A DNA stretch of 64,000 bases, taken from Thiomonas sp. FB-6. Lineage in GTDB: Bacteria; Pseudomonadota; Gammaproteobacteria; Burkholderiales; Burkholderiaceae_C. Below are positions 27,786 through 35,775 of the stretch, piece by piece (positions within the stretch are counted from its first letter, which is position 1; each line of letters begins with the position of its first letter). Location: contig NZ_KB898476.1 in assembly GCF_000377645.1 (NCBI RefSeq), positions 62,001-126,000 on the forward strand, written 5' to 3'. A program made the translations under genes and the position numbers. Under the pieces are notes generated by a model. That model was not told where the DNA came from. It worked only from the letters and a program-made list of their open reading frames with translations, and searched no databases.

Positions 27786-27922
27786 TGCGACACACCTCGA
27801 TTTCAACAGGTTGGGAGGCTACCCACGGGAGCGCCCGCCGTACCATCGCCACACGCGCACCAAAGCACCGCCGCGAAGCCGCACCGGGCACTTGCCGGAT
27901 CAACGTCCGAGCGCGCCCGCGC

Positions 27923-27972
27923 TTGTCTTGTCACGCCATTTCGGTTAGGCTGGAGCAAACCATGTTACAGGA
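27923..27972 (+). promoter_or_regulatory. Promoter and ribosome site of the ACP-ketosynthase operon
   Basis: TTGTCT (27923-27928) and TAGGCT (27946-27951) are separated by 17 nt, a good sigma-70-type promoter for a GC-rich genome. The predicted transcript start is near 27958. An AGGA (27969-27972) lies 7 nt before the ATG at 27980, which decides the start of the ACP gene over the ATG at 27962. The rest of the divergent gap (27786-27922) shows no clear operator. Confidence 0.5.
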
Positions 27973-27979
27973 AAATTCA

Positions 27980-28246
27980 ATGGACGCCAGATGGACTGAA
28001 GAAAATATTATCGAACTCCTGAAGAAGACGGTTTTCGATACATTTGACATCGACCTCTCCGACGCCACTCCGCAAACTTCGGTTTCCGATATCGGACTCG
28101 ATTCCATGGCCGTGCTGGACGTGATCATGACCGTCGAGGACACGATCGGAATCAAGCTAGGCCGGATCGAACTTCCCAAGAACCCCTCGCTGCAGGACGT
28201 CGCGGCCATGGTCGCGCGCAACGTCGAGGCTCGCGCCAATGAGTGA
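27980..28246 (+). CDS. Acyl carrier protein, linked to the DSF locus
   Basis: 88 residues from MDARWTEENI. The phosphopantetheine-attachment motif is DIGLDSMAVLD with Ser42. Helix pattern and acidic composition are those of an ACP, but the sequence is not the housekeeping AcpP (it lacks EDSLDTVELVMALEE-like wording), so it is a specialised carrier. The ketosynthase gene overlaps its end in ATGAGTGA (28239-28246), so the two are translationally coupled. The gene is visibly less GC-rich than its neighbours. Probable role: carrying the acyl chain used by the RpfF-like enzyme 1.5 kb downstream (inference). Confidence 0.92.
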   Translation: MDARWTEENIIELLKKTVFDTFDIDLSDATPQTSVSDIGLDSMAVLDVIMTVEDTIGIKLGRIELPKNPSLQDVAAMVARNVEARANE

Positions 28247-29459
28247 CATCGCCATCACCGGGATCGGCGTGGTCTCGCCGATCGGCAACAGCCCGTCCGA
28301 GGTGTCCCAAAGCCTTTCGAACCTGCGTTCCGGGGTTCGTGTTTTCGAATCTCCGGATCTCTCCCGCCCCTTTCCGGTCGCCCCGGTCGAGGCCCAGTTC
28401 CGCGACCGCTTCAGCCGAATCGAACTGCCTTTCCTGGATCGTACAACCCAACTGGCCCTGGTTGCGGCGCGCCAGGCCGCGGAAAGTGCCGGAATTGTGG
28501 ACTATTCCACACTTGGCGAACGTGCCGGGGTGTTTTACGGCACCGTGCGAGGCGGCGGCACAACGGAATGGGAGGGAATCCGCCAGTTCTATATCGAAGG
28601 ACGGCGCACGACCAAGCCCTACGTGATCATGGGCTGCATGAACAATGCCGCCGCATCCTTCATCTCCATCCACCACAAGGTCTTCGGGCCCACCGCCTGC
28701 CATTCCTCGGCCTGCTCCTCCTCCGGCGCGGCGATCGCCGACGCCTGCCGGCACATCGCCAGCGGCGAGATCGACATCGCCTTCGCCGGCGGGGCCGAGT
28801 CGGCGCTGATGCCCGTGTTCCTCGGCGCCTGGGACGGCCTGCGCGCGCTGGCCGAGGTGGACGCCGACCCCTCGCGCAGCTGCAAGCCCTTCTCCGCCCA
28901 GCGCACCGGCCTGGTCCTCGGCGAAGGCAGCGTGTTCTTCATGCTGGAGTCGCGCGCCCACGCCGAGGCGCGCGGCGCGAACATCCTCGGCTTCGTCGAA
29001 GGCTGGGGCCTTGCCTCCGACGCCTATCACATCGGCGCGCCGCACCAGCGCGGGCAGATCGCCGCGCTGCGCGCGGCCTTGCGCCAGGCCGGCGCGGATC
29101 CCGGGCAGATCGACTACATCAACGCCCACGCCACGGCGACCAAGGGCGGCGATCCGGTGGAAGTAGCCTCGCTCAAGGAAGTGTTCGGCGAGCACAGCGC
29201 GAGCATTCCCGTCAGTTCCACCAAGTCGCTGCACGGGCACATGCTGGGGGCGGCCAGCGCCATGGAAATGCTGGCCTGCCTGCTGGCCATGCGCGACGGC
29301 TTCCTGCCGGCGACGGCCAACCTGGACGAGATCGACCCCGATTGCGCGGGGCTGAACCACGTCACCCAGGCCAACGTGCCCGGCACGGTGCGGCGCGCGC
29401 TGTCGCTGTCGGCCGGCTTCGGCGGCATCAACGCCGCGCTGGTGCTCCGCGCGGCTTGA
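28239..29459 (+). CDS. Beta-ketoacyl-ACP synthase (KAS I/II type), linked to the DSF locus
   Basis: 406 residues, thiolase fold. The catalytic triad is visible: Cys159 in CHSSACSSSGAA, His297 in NAHATATKGGD and His334 in STKSLHGHMLGAAS, with Lys329. The C-terminus SAGFGGINAALVL is typical. It condenses malonyl-ACP with acyl-ACP. It overlaps the ACP gene by 8 bp. The first 300-400 bases use more A/T codons than the rest. It is not fabF of the housekeeping fab cluster, which is absent here. Its place before an RpfF-like gene suggests a role in making the DSF acyl chain. Confidence 0.93.
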   Translation: MSDIAITGIGVVSPIGNSPSEVSQSLSNLRSGVRVFESPDLSRPFPVAPVEAQFRDRFSRIELPFLDRTTQLALVAARQAAESAGIVDYSTLGERAGVFYGTVRGGGTTEWEGIRQFYIEGRRTTKPYVIMGCMNNAAASFISIHHKVFGPTACHSSACSSSGAAIADACRHIASGEIDIAFAGGAESALMPVFLGAWDGLRALAEVDADPSRSCKPFSAQRTGLVLGEGSVFFMLESRAHAEARGANILGFVEGWGLASDAYHIGAPHQRGQIAALRAALRQAGADPGQIDYINAHATATKGGDPVEVASLKEVFGEHSASIPVSSTKSLHGHMLGAASAMEMLACLLAMRDGFLPATANLDEIDPDCAGLNHVTQANVPGTVRRALSLSAGFGGINAALVLRAA

Positions 29460-29461
29460 GC

Positions 29462-29484
29462 CCCTCGGCCCCGCGAGCCGAGGG
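29462..29484 (+). terminator. Hairpin after the ketosynthase gene
   Basis: CCCTCGGC (29462-29469) and GCCGAGGG (29477-29484) form an 8-bp GC stem with a 7-nt loop, 2 bp after the ketosynthase stop. No T run follows, so termination may be partial and some transcription may reach the RpfF-like gene. Confidence 0.45.
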
Positions 29485-29564
29485 CGGGACGCCGCGGGCC
29501 CGCGCCAAGGAGCCGACGCGCCGGGCCGCGCAGCGAGCCGAAGCGGCCCCACGCGGCCGCGCGT

Positions 29565-29580
29565 CGTCAAATTCTTGACG
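29565..29580. promoter_or_regulatory. Palindrome CGTCAA-N4-TTGACG before the RpfF-like gene
   Basis: A perfect 6+4+6 inverted repeat, CGTCAAATTCTTGACG, lies 131 bp before the preferred start of the DSF synthase gene. The right arm TTGACG is also a near-consensus -35 box, so a bound protein would cover a promoter. No good -10 is seen at 16-18 nt. The remainder of 29460-29711 holds nothing else clear. Confidence 0.35.
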
Positions 29581-29711
29581 GCAGCCGCTGCCCCGGGACC
29601 GGGTACGCCCCGGGGAGCGCGGTTGCCAGGGAGCCGGGCAAGGCCCCTGGCATCGTCCTTGCTTGAGGGATGCCGAGCGCCTGTGGAGGCGCATCGGCGA
29701 ATCCCCCGACC

Positions 29712-30605
29712 ATGATCCCGCAGCAGACTCTGTCCCGCCTGAAATACCTGCCGCAGTTGGCCCCGGCCGAGAGCGCGCTGGTGCAGACCCGCTTCGATGC
29801 CGCCAGTTCCGCGCTGTGGGTCTCCATGGTCCCGCGCGAGGGCAAGCCCCACAACTTCTCCCGCGAACTGCTGGGCTCCCTGCAGTCGCTCACCGAGCAT
29901 TTCGACGAACTGGGCCCGCGCTGGGAGACCGAGACCGGCGAGGAAGCGGTGCACTACGTGATCCTGCGTTCCCTGCACCCCGAGTACTTCAGCCTGGGCG
30001 GCGACCTGGCGCATTTCCTCGACTGCATCCGGGCCCGCGACAGCCATGCCCTGCAGCGCTATTCGATGCAGTGCCTGGACATGATCTACCGCTGGGCCAC
30101 CGTGCTCAACCGCAAGTCCACGACCGTTTCGCTGGTGCAGGGCCGCGCGCTGGGCGGCGGCTTCGAGGCCGCGCTGGCCGCCGATTTCATCATCGCCGAG
30201 GAACAGGCCGAGTTCGGCCTGCCGGAGATCCTGTTCGGGCTGTTCCCCTGCTCCGGGGGCATGAGCCTGCTGGCGCGCCGCATCGGCGTGGCCGCGGCCG
30301 AGCGCCTGATGCGCAGCGGCAAGATCTACTCCGCCGCCGAGATGCTCGAGATGGGCGTGATCGACGAGATCTGCCCGACCGGGCGCGGCGAAGCCGCGGT
30401 GCGCGAATTCCTCGCCGAGCACGCCAAGCGCCGCAAGGCGCGCATGGCCCTGCAGCGCGCACGCCTGCGCATGCAGCCGCTGGACTACGCCGAGCTGGCC
30501 ACCGTGGTGGACGAATGGGTGGACACGGCGCTGCAACTCGACGATGACGAGATCCGCGTGCTGGAAACCCTGGTGCGCATGCAGCGCACCGAGTTCGCCC
30601 ACTGA
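29712..30605 (+). CDS. rpfF: RpfF-like DSF synthase (crotonase family)
   Basis: 297 residues from MIPQQTL; an ATG at 29670 would add 14. RpfF enzymes dehydrate 3-hydroxyacyl-ACP and release the free cis-2-unsaturated fatty acid signal. The oxyanion and catalytic region is very close to the RpfF pattern: LVQGRALGGGFEAALAAD with Glu152, then EFGLPEILFGLFP with Glu172. The 20-residue spacing equals that of Glu141 and Glu161 in Xanthomonas RpfF. RSLHPEYFSLGGDLAHF and KSTTVSLVQG also fit. An ordinary enoyl-CoA hydratase is less likely given the FEAAL and LPE pair and the RpfC/RpfG neighbours. Confidence 0.9.
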   Translation: MIPQQTLSRLKYLPQLAPAESALVQTRFDAASSALWVSMVPREGKPHNFSRELLGSLQSLTEHFDELGPRWETETGEEAVHYVILRSLHPEYFSLGGDLAHFLDCIRARDSHALQRYSMQCLDMIYRWATVLNRKSTTVSLVQGRALGGGFEAALAADFIIAEEQAEFGLPEILFGLFPCSGGMSLLARRIGVAAAERLMRSGKIYSAAEMLEMGVIDEICPTGRGEAAVREFLAEHAKRRKARMALQRARLRMQPLDYAELATVVDEWVDTALQLDDDEIRVLETLVRMQRTEFAH

Positions 30606-30611
30606 ACCCGC

Positions 30612-30631
30612 GGCGCGGCCGCGGCCGCGCC
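30612..30631. terminator. Perfect 20-bp GC palindrome after the RpfF-like gene
   Basis: GGCGCGGCCG at 30612-30621 is followed directly by its complement at 30622-30631, 7 bp past the stop codon. It can form a cruciform or hairpin. There is no T tract, so this is a terminator only in a loose sense. Confidence 0.4.
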
Positions 30632-30755
30632 CTGCCTTGCCCCGCACTGCCTCGCAACGATTCGTTGCATCGCCGTGGGGAATGCGTATTCTCCCTTTTG
30701 TCATTTCTCGGAACTAGGCTGATCATCGGACGATCCGCTTCCATTCCCACACGAA

Positions 30756-32408
30756 ATGACCGTTGCCCAACGCCTGTACCTCCTGATCGCACTGGCGATC
30801 GCCGGCCTGCTGGGCCTGTCCGGCTTCGGATCCTCGCAGATCCACCAGGTGTTCGAGTCCACCAATTTCGCCAACGTCCACACGGTGCCCGCGCTGGTCG
30901 ACCTCGACCTGCTGCGCGACCATTTCCTGCGCGTGCGCCGCTGGACCAACGACGTCGTCAACCGCCCCGGCCCCGACGAGCTTCGCAACGCGCGCACCCG
31001 CATCCAGCAGGATTCGCGCATCGTCGAGCAATCCCTGGCCGACTACGCCAGGACCGCCGACGACCCGCGCGACAAGCAGTTGCTCCAGACCGAGAGCGCC
31101 TCCTGGCAGGCCTACTCCAAGAGCGTTTCGCAGATCCTCGCCGCCATCGCGGGCGGCAACATGGACCTGACCCAGCAGCTGCAGCCCGGCAACAACGCCG
31201 ACGCGGACCGCCTGGCCAGGCAGATCGACGCGCATTTCGACTTCAACGTGAAGCAGGCCCACGCCGGCGCCGCTACCGCGCAGCAGGCCATGGCCAGCAG
31301 CATGCTGCGCTTCCTGCTGGTCAGCGCCGTGCTGGCCGTGGTGCTGCTCGCCGGCGGCTGGCTGATCGTGCGCGCGCTGCTGCGCCAGCTCGGCGGCGAA
31401 CCGGCGATCGCCGCGGACATCGTGCGCAAGGTCGCCGCCGGCGACCTCACCGTGCACGTGCCCACGCGCGCCGGAGACACCCGCAGCATGCTCGCCGCGG
31501 TGCGCGAGATGGTGGAGAAGCTCGCCGTCACGCTGGGCTCCGTGCGCGCCGCGGCGGACAACCTTTCTGCGGCCTCGGTGCAGGTGTCCAGCACATCGCA
31601 AAGCCTGTCCCAGGGCGCCTCCGAACAGGCCGCCTCGGTGGAACAGACCTCGGCCACGCTGGAGCAGTCGGCCGCCTCCATCAAGCAGAACGCCGACAAC
31701 GCGCGCCTGACCGCGGGCATGGCCCGCCAGGCCGCGCAGCAGGCCCGCGACGGCGGCACCGCGGTGCGCAAGACCGTCGACGACATGCAGGCCATCGCCG
31801 AACGCATCGGCATCGTCGACGACATCGCCTACCAGACCAACATGCTGGCGCTCAACGCCGCCATCGAGGCGGCGCGCGCCGGCGAGCACGGCAAGGGCTT
31901 CGCCGTGGTGGCCGCCGAGGTGCGCAAGCTGGCCGAGAGCGCGCAAGTCGCCGCGCGCGAGATCGGCGAGCTCGCCTCCAGCTCGGTCAGGCAGGCCGAG
32001 GCCGCGGGCGAACTTCTGGACCAGGTGGTGCCGGCCATCACCCGCACCAGCGAACTCATCGAGGAAATCGACGCCGCCAGCGCCGAGCAGTCGACGGGCA
32101 TCGAACAGATCAACCAGGCGATGTCCCAGCTCAACGGCACCACCCAGCAGAACGCCTCGGCCTCCGAGCAGCTGGCGGCCACCGCCGAGCAGCTCCACGG
32201 CCAGTCGGCCGAGCTGCAGTCGCAGGTGGTGCAGTTCCGCCTGCCGGGGCCCGGGGGCATCGTCGCGTCCGACGCCGGCGCGCTGCGCCCGGCGCAGGGC
32301 CACGTCCCGCGGGCGGCGACGCAAGCTGCCGCGCGCCCGGCTTCGGCCCCAGCGGCCGGCCCCGCCGCCGCGCAGGCGCTGGCGCAGGAGCAGTTCGTCA
32401 AGTTCTAG
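30756..32408 (+). CDS. Methyl-accepting chemotaxis protein
   Basis: 550 residues. Helix 1 ([18 protein letters not shown]), a four-helix-bundle periplasmic domain to about residue 190 ([27 protein letters not shown]), helix 2 ([20 protein letters not shown]), HAMP, and the cytoplasmic signalling domain with [37 protein letters not shown] at the tip. The C-terminus ends [12 protein letters not shown] after an Ala/Pro linker, with no NWETF-type pentapeptide. It is the next gene after the DSF synthase, 150 bp away. Ligand unknown; no che genes are nearby. Confidence 0.95.
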   Translation: MTVAQRLYLLIALAIAGLLGLSGFGSSQIHQVFESTNFANVHTVPALVDLDLLRDHFLRVRRWTNDVVNRPGPDELRNARTRIQQDSRIVEQSLADYARTADDPRDKQLLQTESASWQAYSKSVSQILAAIAGGNMDLTQQLQPGNNADADRLARQIDAHFDFNVKQAHAGAATAQQAMASSMLRFLLVSAVLAVVLLAGGWLIVRALLRQLGGEPAIAADIVRKVAAGDLTVHVPTRAGDTRSMLAAVREMVEKLAVTLGSVRAAADNLSAASVQVSSTSQSLSQGASEQAASVEQTSATLEQSAASIKQNADNARLTAGMARQAAQQARDGGTAVRKTVDDMQAIAERIGIVDDIAYQTNMLALNAAIEAARAGEHGKGFAVVAAEVRKLAESAQVAAREIGELASSSVRQAEAAGELLDQVVPAITRTSELIEEIDAASAEQSTGIEQINQAMSQLNGTTQQNASASEQLAATAEQLHGQSAELQSQVVQFRLPGPGGIVASDAGALRPAQGHVPRAATQAAARPASAPAAGPAAAQALAQEQFVKF

Positions 32409-32449
32409 TGTTCTAGCCGAGGACTCCGCAGCCCCCGGGGCCGCCGGGT

Positions 32450-32971
32450 TCAGGGGCCGGACGGATCGACGGGAATCACGGCGATCGGCCGCCGCTGCCC
32501 GGACGCAGATTGAGCGCCGTCGCCCGGCGCACCGATTCCGAGGATGCTCGCCACCACCGAAGGCGCCGCGACCGCATCGGCCAGCGTCGCCTTGTCGAGC
32601 TCGAACATGAAGGCGTCGACCGCGCGCCGCAGCACCCGCTTGAGGTTGCACACCTGGGCGATCGCGCAATCGGGCTCCGCGGCCGCGTCATGGCATTCCA
32701 CGACGGCAAAATCCTTCTCCACCATGCGCACGATCTCCCCGATGGAGATCGAAGCGGGGTCTCGGGTCAGGCGCACGCCGCCGGCCCGGCCGCGCGCCGT
32801 TTCCAGCACCCCATGGTGCGCGAGTTCGTTGACCACCTTCTTCAGGTGGCTGCGGGAGATCCGGTAGGCATCGGCGATTTCGTCGATGGTGCCGCTGCCC
32901 TGGCCGCAGCGCTCCAGGCTCAGGTAGATCAGAACACGCAGCGCATAGTCGGTGCGCATGGTCAGCCGCAT
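32450..32971 (-). CDS. nsrR: Rrf2-family regulator, NsrR type (nitric-oxide sensing repressor)
   Basis: 173 residues. N-terminal Rrf2 winged helix MRLTMRTDYALRVLIYLSL and SRSHLKKVVNELAHHGVLET, followed by GRAGGVRLTRDP. The cluster ligands are three cysteines in VECHDAAAEPDCAIAQVCNLKRVL, the NsrR spacing of C-x8-C-x5-C. NsrR holds a 4Fe-4S cluster that NO destroys, lifting repression. An AAGGAGA site precedes the ATG. It is divergent from nnrS, a classic NsrR target, which supports the name. The tail after residue 140 is longer than usual. Confidence 0.9.
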   Translation of the reverse strand: MRLTMRTDYALRVLIYLSLERCGQGSGTIDEIADAYRISRSHLKKVVNELAHHGVLETARGRAGGVRLTRDPASISIGEIVRMVEKDFAVVECHDAAAEPDCAIAQVCNLKRVLRRAVDAFMFELDKATLADAVAAPSVVASILGIGAPGDGAQSASGQRRPIAVIPVDPSGP

Positions 32972-33075
32972 GGCGTGGTCTCCTTATCGTTCCTCAGGAA
33001 GTGATCTTATTCCTGCCCCGGGCACAAGCGCCTGCGACGCAGCTTCTTGCTGGGTGCTTGGTACGGAGCCCGGAG

Positions 33076-33122
33076 TTGCAAGCGACGATCGCCTTTCTAT
33101 AATAGACATTCTACATGAATGT
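33076..33122 (+). promoter_or_regulatory. nnrS promoter with an overlapping NsrR-like inverted repeat
   Basis: TTGCAA (33076-33081) and consensus TATAAT (33098-33103) are 16 nt apart. Just after the -10 lies the inverted repeat ACATTC-TACAT-GAATGT (33106-33122), 6-bp arms around 5 nt, over the predicted transcription start. Its position and the divergent nsrR gene make it a likely NsrR operator, though the arms differ from the enteric consensus. Confidence 0.6.
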
Positions 33123-33136
33123 TTTGGAGGGCCATC

Positions 33137-34342
33137 GTGGCTCGATTACAGGTTTCCGCGGAAACTGCCGCGCACCCCGCCGCCACGGGATGGCCGCTGC
33201 TGCGCCTGGGCTTTCGGCCCTTCTACCTGGGCGCGTCGGCCTATGCCGTGCTCGCGATGGGGCTCTGGTTCCTCGTCTTCACCGGTCGCATGGAGGTCGC
33301 ACCGCGGCTGAGCCCGGTGCTGTGGCACGCGCACGAGATGCTCTACGGCTTCGTCGTGGCCGTGATCGTGGGCTTCCTGCTCACCGCCGGCCGGGTCTGG
33401 ACCCAGCTGTCGACCCCGCGCGGGCCCGCGCTGGGCGCGCTGTTCGCGCTGTGGGCGGCCGGCCGCGTCGCCGCGGCCAGCGGCCCCTACATGCTCTTCT
33501 TCCTGCTCGATGGATCCTTCCTGATCATCGTCGCCGCCGTGTTCGCGGGGCTGCTGCTGCGCGCGGGGAACCGGCGCAATGCCGCGGTCGGCGGCGTGCT
33601 GGCCCTGCTGGCCCTGCTGGCCCTGGCCAACGTGCTGTTCCATCTCGCCGTCCTGGCGGTCGTACCCATCGATCCGATGCGCGCCATCTACGCGGCCATC
33701 GCCCTCGTGGTCCTGCTCGAGTGCATCATCGGCGGGCGCGTGATCCCGCAGTTCAGCCGCAACGCCGTGCCCGGTCTGCAACTGGCGGTGTCGCCACGGC
33801 GCGAACTGCTGGCGGCCGCCGTGACCGGCATCGGGCTGCTGGCCTGGGTCCTGGGAGCGCCGGCGACCGCCACCGCGGTGCTGCTCGCCGCCACCGCGGT
33901 GCTGCAGGCGTTGCGCCTGCTGTCGTGGAAACCGTGGCGCAGCCTGGGGCGCCCGATCCTGTGGGTGCTGCACCTGGGGTATGCCTGGATCCCGGTCGGG
34001 CTGGCACTGCTGGCGGCCGCGCAGGTGGGATGGATTCCAGCGTCGCCGGCGCTGCACGCGTTGACCGTGGGCTCGATGGGAGGACTGATCATCGGCATGC
34101 TCACCCGCACCGCGCGCGGCCATACCGCACGCCCCTTGCAGGCGGGCCCGGTCGAGGTGGCCGCCTATGCGGCGCTGCTCCTCGCCGCCCTCGTGCGGGT
34201 GGCAGCCCCCTTGCTGCTGCCTGCGCTGAGCGTGCCGGCGCTGCTGGCTTCAGGACTTCTGTGGATGCTCGGTTTCGCCGCCTACCTCGCGCGCTTCGCG
34301 CCCTGGCTGCTCGCGACCCGCCTCGACGGGCGCGACGGTTGA
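33137..34342 (+). CDS. nnrS: NnrS family membrane protein
   Basis: 401 residues, about twelve membrane helices, haem-copper protein induced by NO and linked to nitrosative stress. Signatures: LLRLGFRPFYLGASAYAVL, LWHAHEMLYGFVVAVIVGFLLTAGRVWT, GGRVIPQFSRNAV and LHALTVGSMGGLIIGMLTRTARGHTARPL, which supply the conserved histidines. The GTG at 33137 is chosen because GGAGG (33126-33130) stands 6 nt before it; an ATG at 33119 would overlap the operator region. Confidence 0.94.
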   Translation: MARLQVSAETAAHPAATGWPLLRLGFRPFYLGASAYAVLAMGLWFLVFTGRMEVAPRLSPVLWHAHEMLYGFVVAVIVGFLLTAGRVWTQLSTPRGPALGALFALWAAGRVAAASGPYMLFFLLDGSFLIIVAAVFAGLLLRAGNRRNAAVGGVLALLALLALANVLFHLAVLAVVPIDPMRAIYAAIALVVLLECIIGGRVIPQFSRNAVPGLQLAVSPRRELLAAAVTGIGLLAWVLGAPATATAVLLAATAVLQALRLLSWKPWRSLGRPILWVLHLGYAWIPVGLALLAAAQVGWIPASPALHALTVGSMGGLIIGMLTRTARGHTARPLQAGPVEVAAYAALLLAALVRVAAPLLLPALSVPALLASGLLWMLGFAAYLARFAPWLLATRLDGRDG

Positions 34343-34396
34343 GCCGAGCCGCCCGATGAGGGCCGGCGCGGGCCCGGGGCCGCGCGGGATGGAGGT

Positions 34397-34720
34397 TCAG
34401 CGCAGAAGCTTGTCGCGCTTGCGCTGCACGGCCGCCCACTCGTCCGCATCGGGCAGAGCCCGCTTGGTCTTCACGATAGGCTTCCACGCGCGCGCCAGCT
34501 CGGCGTTCAGTGCGATGTATTCCTGCTGGTCGCCGGGCACGTCGTCGTCGGCGAAGATGGCGCCCACCGGACATTCGGGCACGCACACGGCGCAGTCGAT
34601 GCATTCGTCGGGGTCGATGGCCAGGAAATTCGGCCCTTCGCGAAAGGCATCCACCGGGCACACGTCCACGCAGTCGGTGTACTTGCAGGCGACGCAGGCC
34701 TCGGTGACAACGTAGGTCAT
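34397..34720 (-). CDS. fdxA: Ferredoxin FdxA (7Fe type)
   Basis: 107 residues from [17 protein letters not shown]. The cysteines [19 protein letters not shown] and [17 protein letters not shown] give one 3Fe-4S and one 4Fe-4S cluster, as in Azotobacter ferredoxin I. The C-terminal extension of some 50 residues is normal for this family. It is the last gene after the suf run on the same strand, 46 bp after sufT, and may be co-transcribed with it. Confidence 0.95.
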   Translation of the reverse strand: MTYVVTEACVACKYTDCVDVCPVDAFREGPNFLAIDPDECIDCAVCVPECPVGAIFADDDVPGDQQEYIALNAELARAWKPIVKTKRALPDADEWAAVQRKRDKLLR

Positions 34721-34766
34721 GATGCAAGGGTCTCCATGGCTGCGCATGCGGGCAGCGCCCGCCGCC

Positions 34767-35318
34767 TCACAGCAGCCCCAGTGAAAGCCGGGCCGCCTCG
34801 CTCATCATCGAGCGGTTCCAGGGCGGATCGAACACCACGTCGACCTCGGCGCGGGCCACCCGCGGCAGCGCGAGCAGCCGCTCGGCCACCTCGTCGGCCA
34901 GTTGCCGGCCCATGCCGCAGCCCGCTGCGGTCAAGGTCATCTCGATGCGCAGGTCGAAGCGGCCGTCATCCTGCCTGCGAAGGTCGCAGCGGTACACCAG
35001 GCCGAGCTCGACGATGCTGCAGGGAATCTCGGGGTCGTAGATCTCCCCCAGTTCCTCCCACACCCATCGCTGCAATTCCTCGTCGCTGGGCTCGGTCGGG
35101 CGCCGCGCCGCCTCGCGGCACGGCATCCCGATGGCGTCGCCGTCGCTGCCGTCGATGCGCCACAACAGGCCGTCGGCCAGCACGGTGTAGCTCGATCCCA
35201 GCGCCTGGGTCAGCACCCCCTCCAATCCGGGCTCGAGCAGGTACCAGTCTCCCGACGGCACCTGCTGCGCCCTCACCTGCCGCCGCACCGCCACGGCTTC
35301 ACGCGCGCCCGGCTTCAT
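34767..35318 (-). CDS. sufT: SufT-like iron-sulfur assembly protein (MIP18/DUF59)
   Basis: 183 residues from MKPGAREAV. The N-terminal part ([30 protein letters not shown]) is the stretch peculiar to bacterial SufT, and the C-terminal DUF59 domain reads [40 protein letters not shown] and [24 protein letters not shown]. SufT helps mature iron-sulfur proteins under high demand. The start overlaps the end of sufU by 20 bp, so it belongs to the operon. Confidence 0.9.
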   Translation of the reverse strand: MKPGAREAVAVRRQVRAQQVPSGDWYLLEPGLEGVLTQALGSSYTVLADGLLWRIDGSDGDAIGMPCREAARRPTEPSDEELQRWVWEELGEIYDPEIPCSIVELGLVYRCDLRRQDDGRFDLRIEMTLTAAGCGMGRQLADEVAERLLALPRVARAEVDVVFDPPWNRSMMSEAARLSLGLL

Positions 35319-35775
35319 CGCCTTGCTCCCGCTCCTGTGTCCCGGCCGCCGGCTCGCCCAGGCACTTGCCCAGCGCGTGCCAGGCCAGCGCGGCGCACTT
35401 GATGCGCGACGGGAAACGCCGCACCCCCTGCAGCAGGGCCAGCTTGCCGAGCACGGGCTCGTCGACCTCGCCGTCAAGCGTCAGCATGCGATGCATCGCC
35501 CGCAAGGCCACGCGCGCGTCGACCAGCCTGGCGCCATGCACCGCCTCGGTCATCAGCGAGGCCGAGGCCATGCAGATCGCACAGCCCTGGCCCTCGAAGG
35601 CGATGTCCTCGATGCGCTCGCCACGCGTGCGCAGGCGCAAGGTGATGGTGTCTCCGCATAGCGGGTTGTGGCCGTGGGACTCGCAGGTGGCATCCGGCAG
35701 GGGACCGTAGTGCCGCGGGTGGCGCTTGTGGTCCAGCACCACGTCCTGGTAGAGCAGGCTGAGTTCGTCGTTCAT
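35299..35775 (-). CDS. sufU: SufU-type iron-sulfur scaffold / sulfur-transfer protein
   Basis: 158 residues from MNDELSLLYQDVVLDHKRHPRHYG. The zinc and sulfur-acceptor ligands are present: Cys40 and Asp42 in NPLCGDTITL, Cys65 in GQGCAICMAS and Cys127 in RIKCAALAWHAL. SufU takes sulfur from SufS. It overlaps sufS in ATGA (35772-35775). The presence of SufU in place of SufE resembles the Firmicute-type SUF arrangement. Confidence 0.94.
   Translation of the reverse strand: MNDELSLLYQDVVLDHKRHPRHYGPLPDATCESHGHNPLCGDTITLRLRTRGERIEDIAFEGQGCAICMASASLMTEAVHGARLVDARVALRAMHRMLTLDGEVDEPVLGKLALLQGVRRFPSRIKCAALAWHALGKCLGEPAAGTQEREQGDEAGRA

Noticed and set aside
27962-27979. ATG at 27962 as the start of the acyl carrier protein
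   Set aside because: No ribosome site; the ATG at 27980 has AGGA at the right distance and is preferred.
29670-29711. ATG at 29670 as the start of the DSF synthase
   Set aside because: The GAGGG before it is too close to the ATG, and the extra 14 residues (SACGGASANPP) are not family-like. It remains possible.
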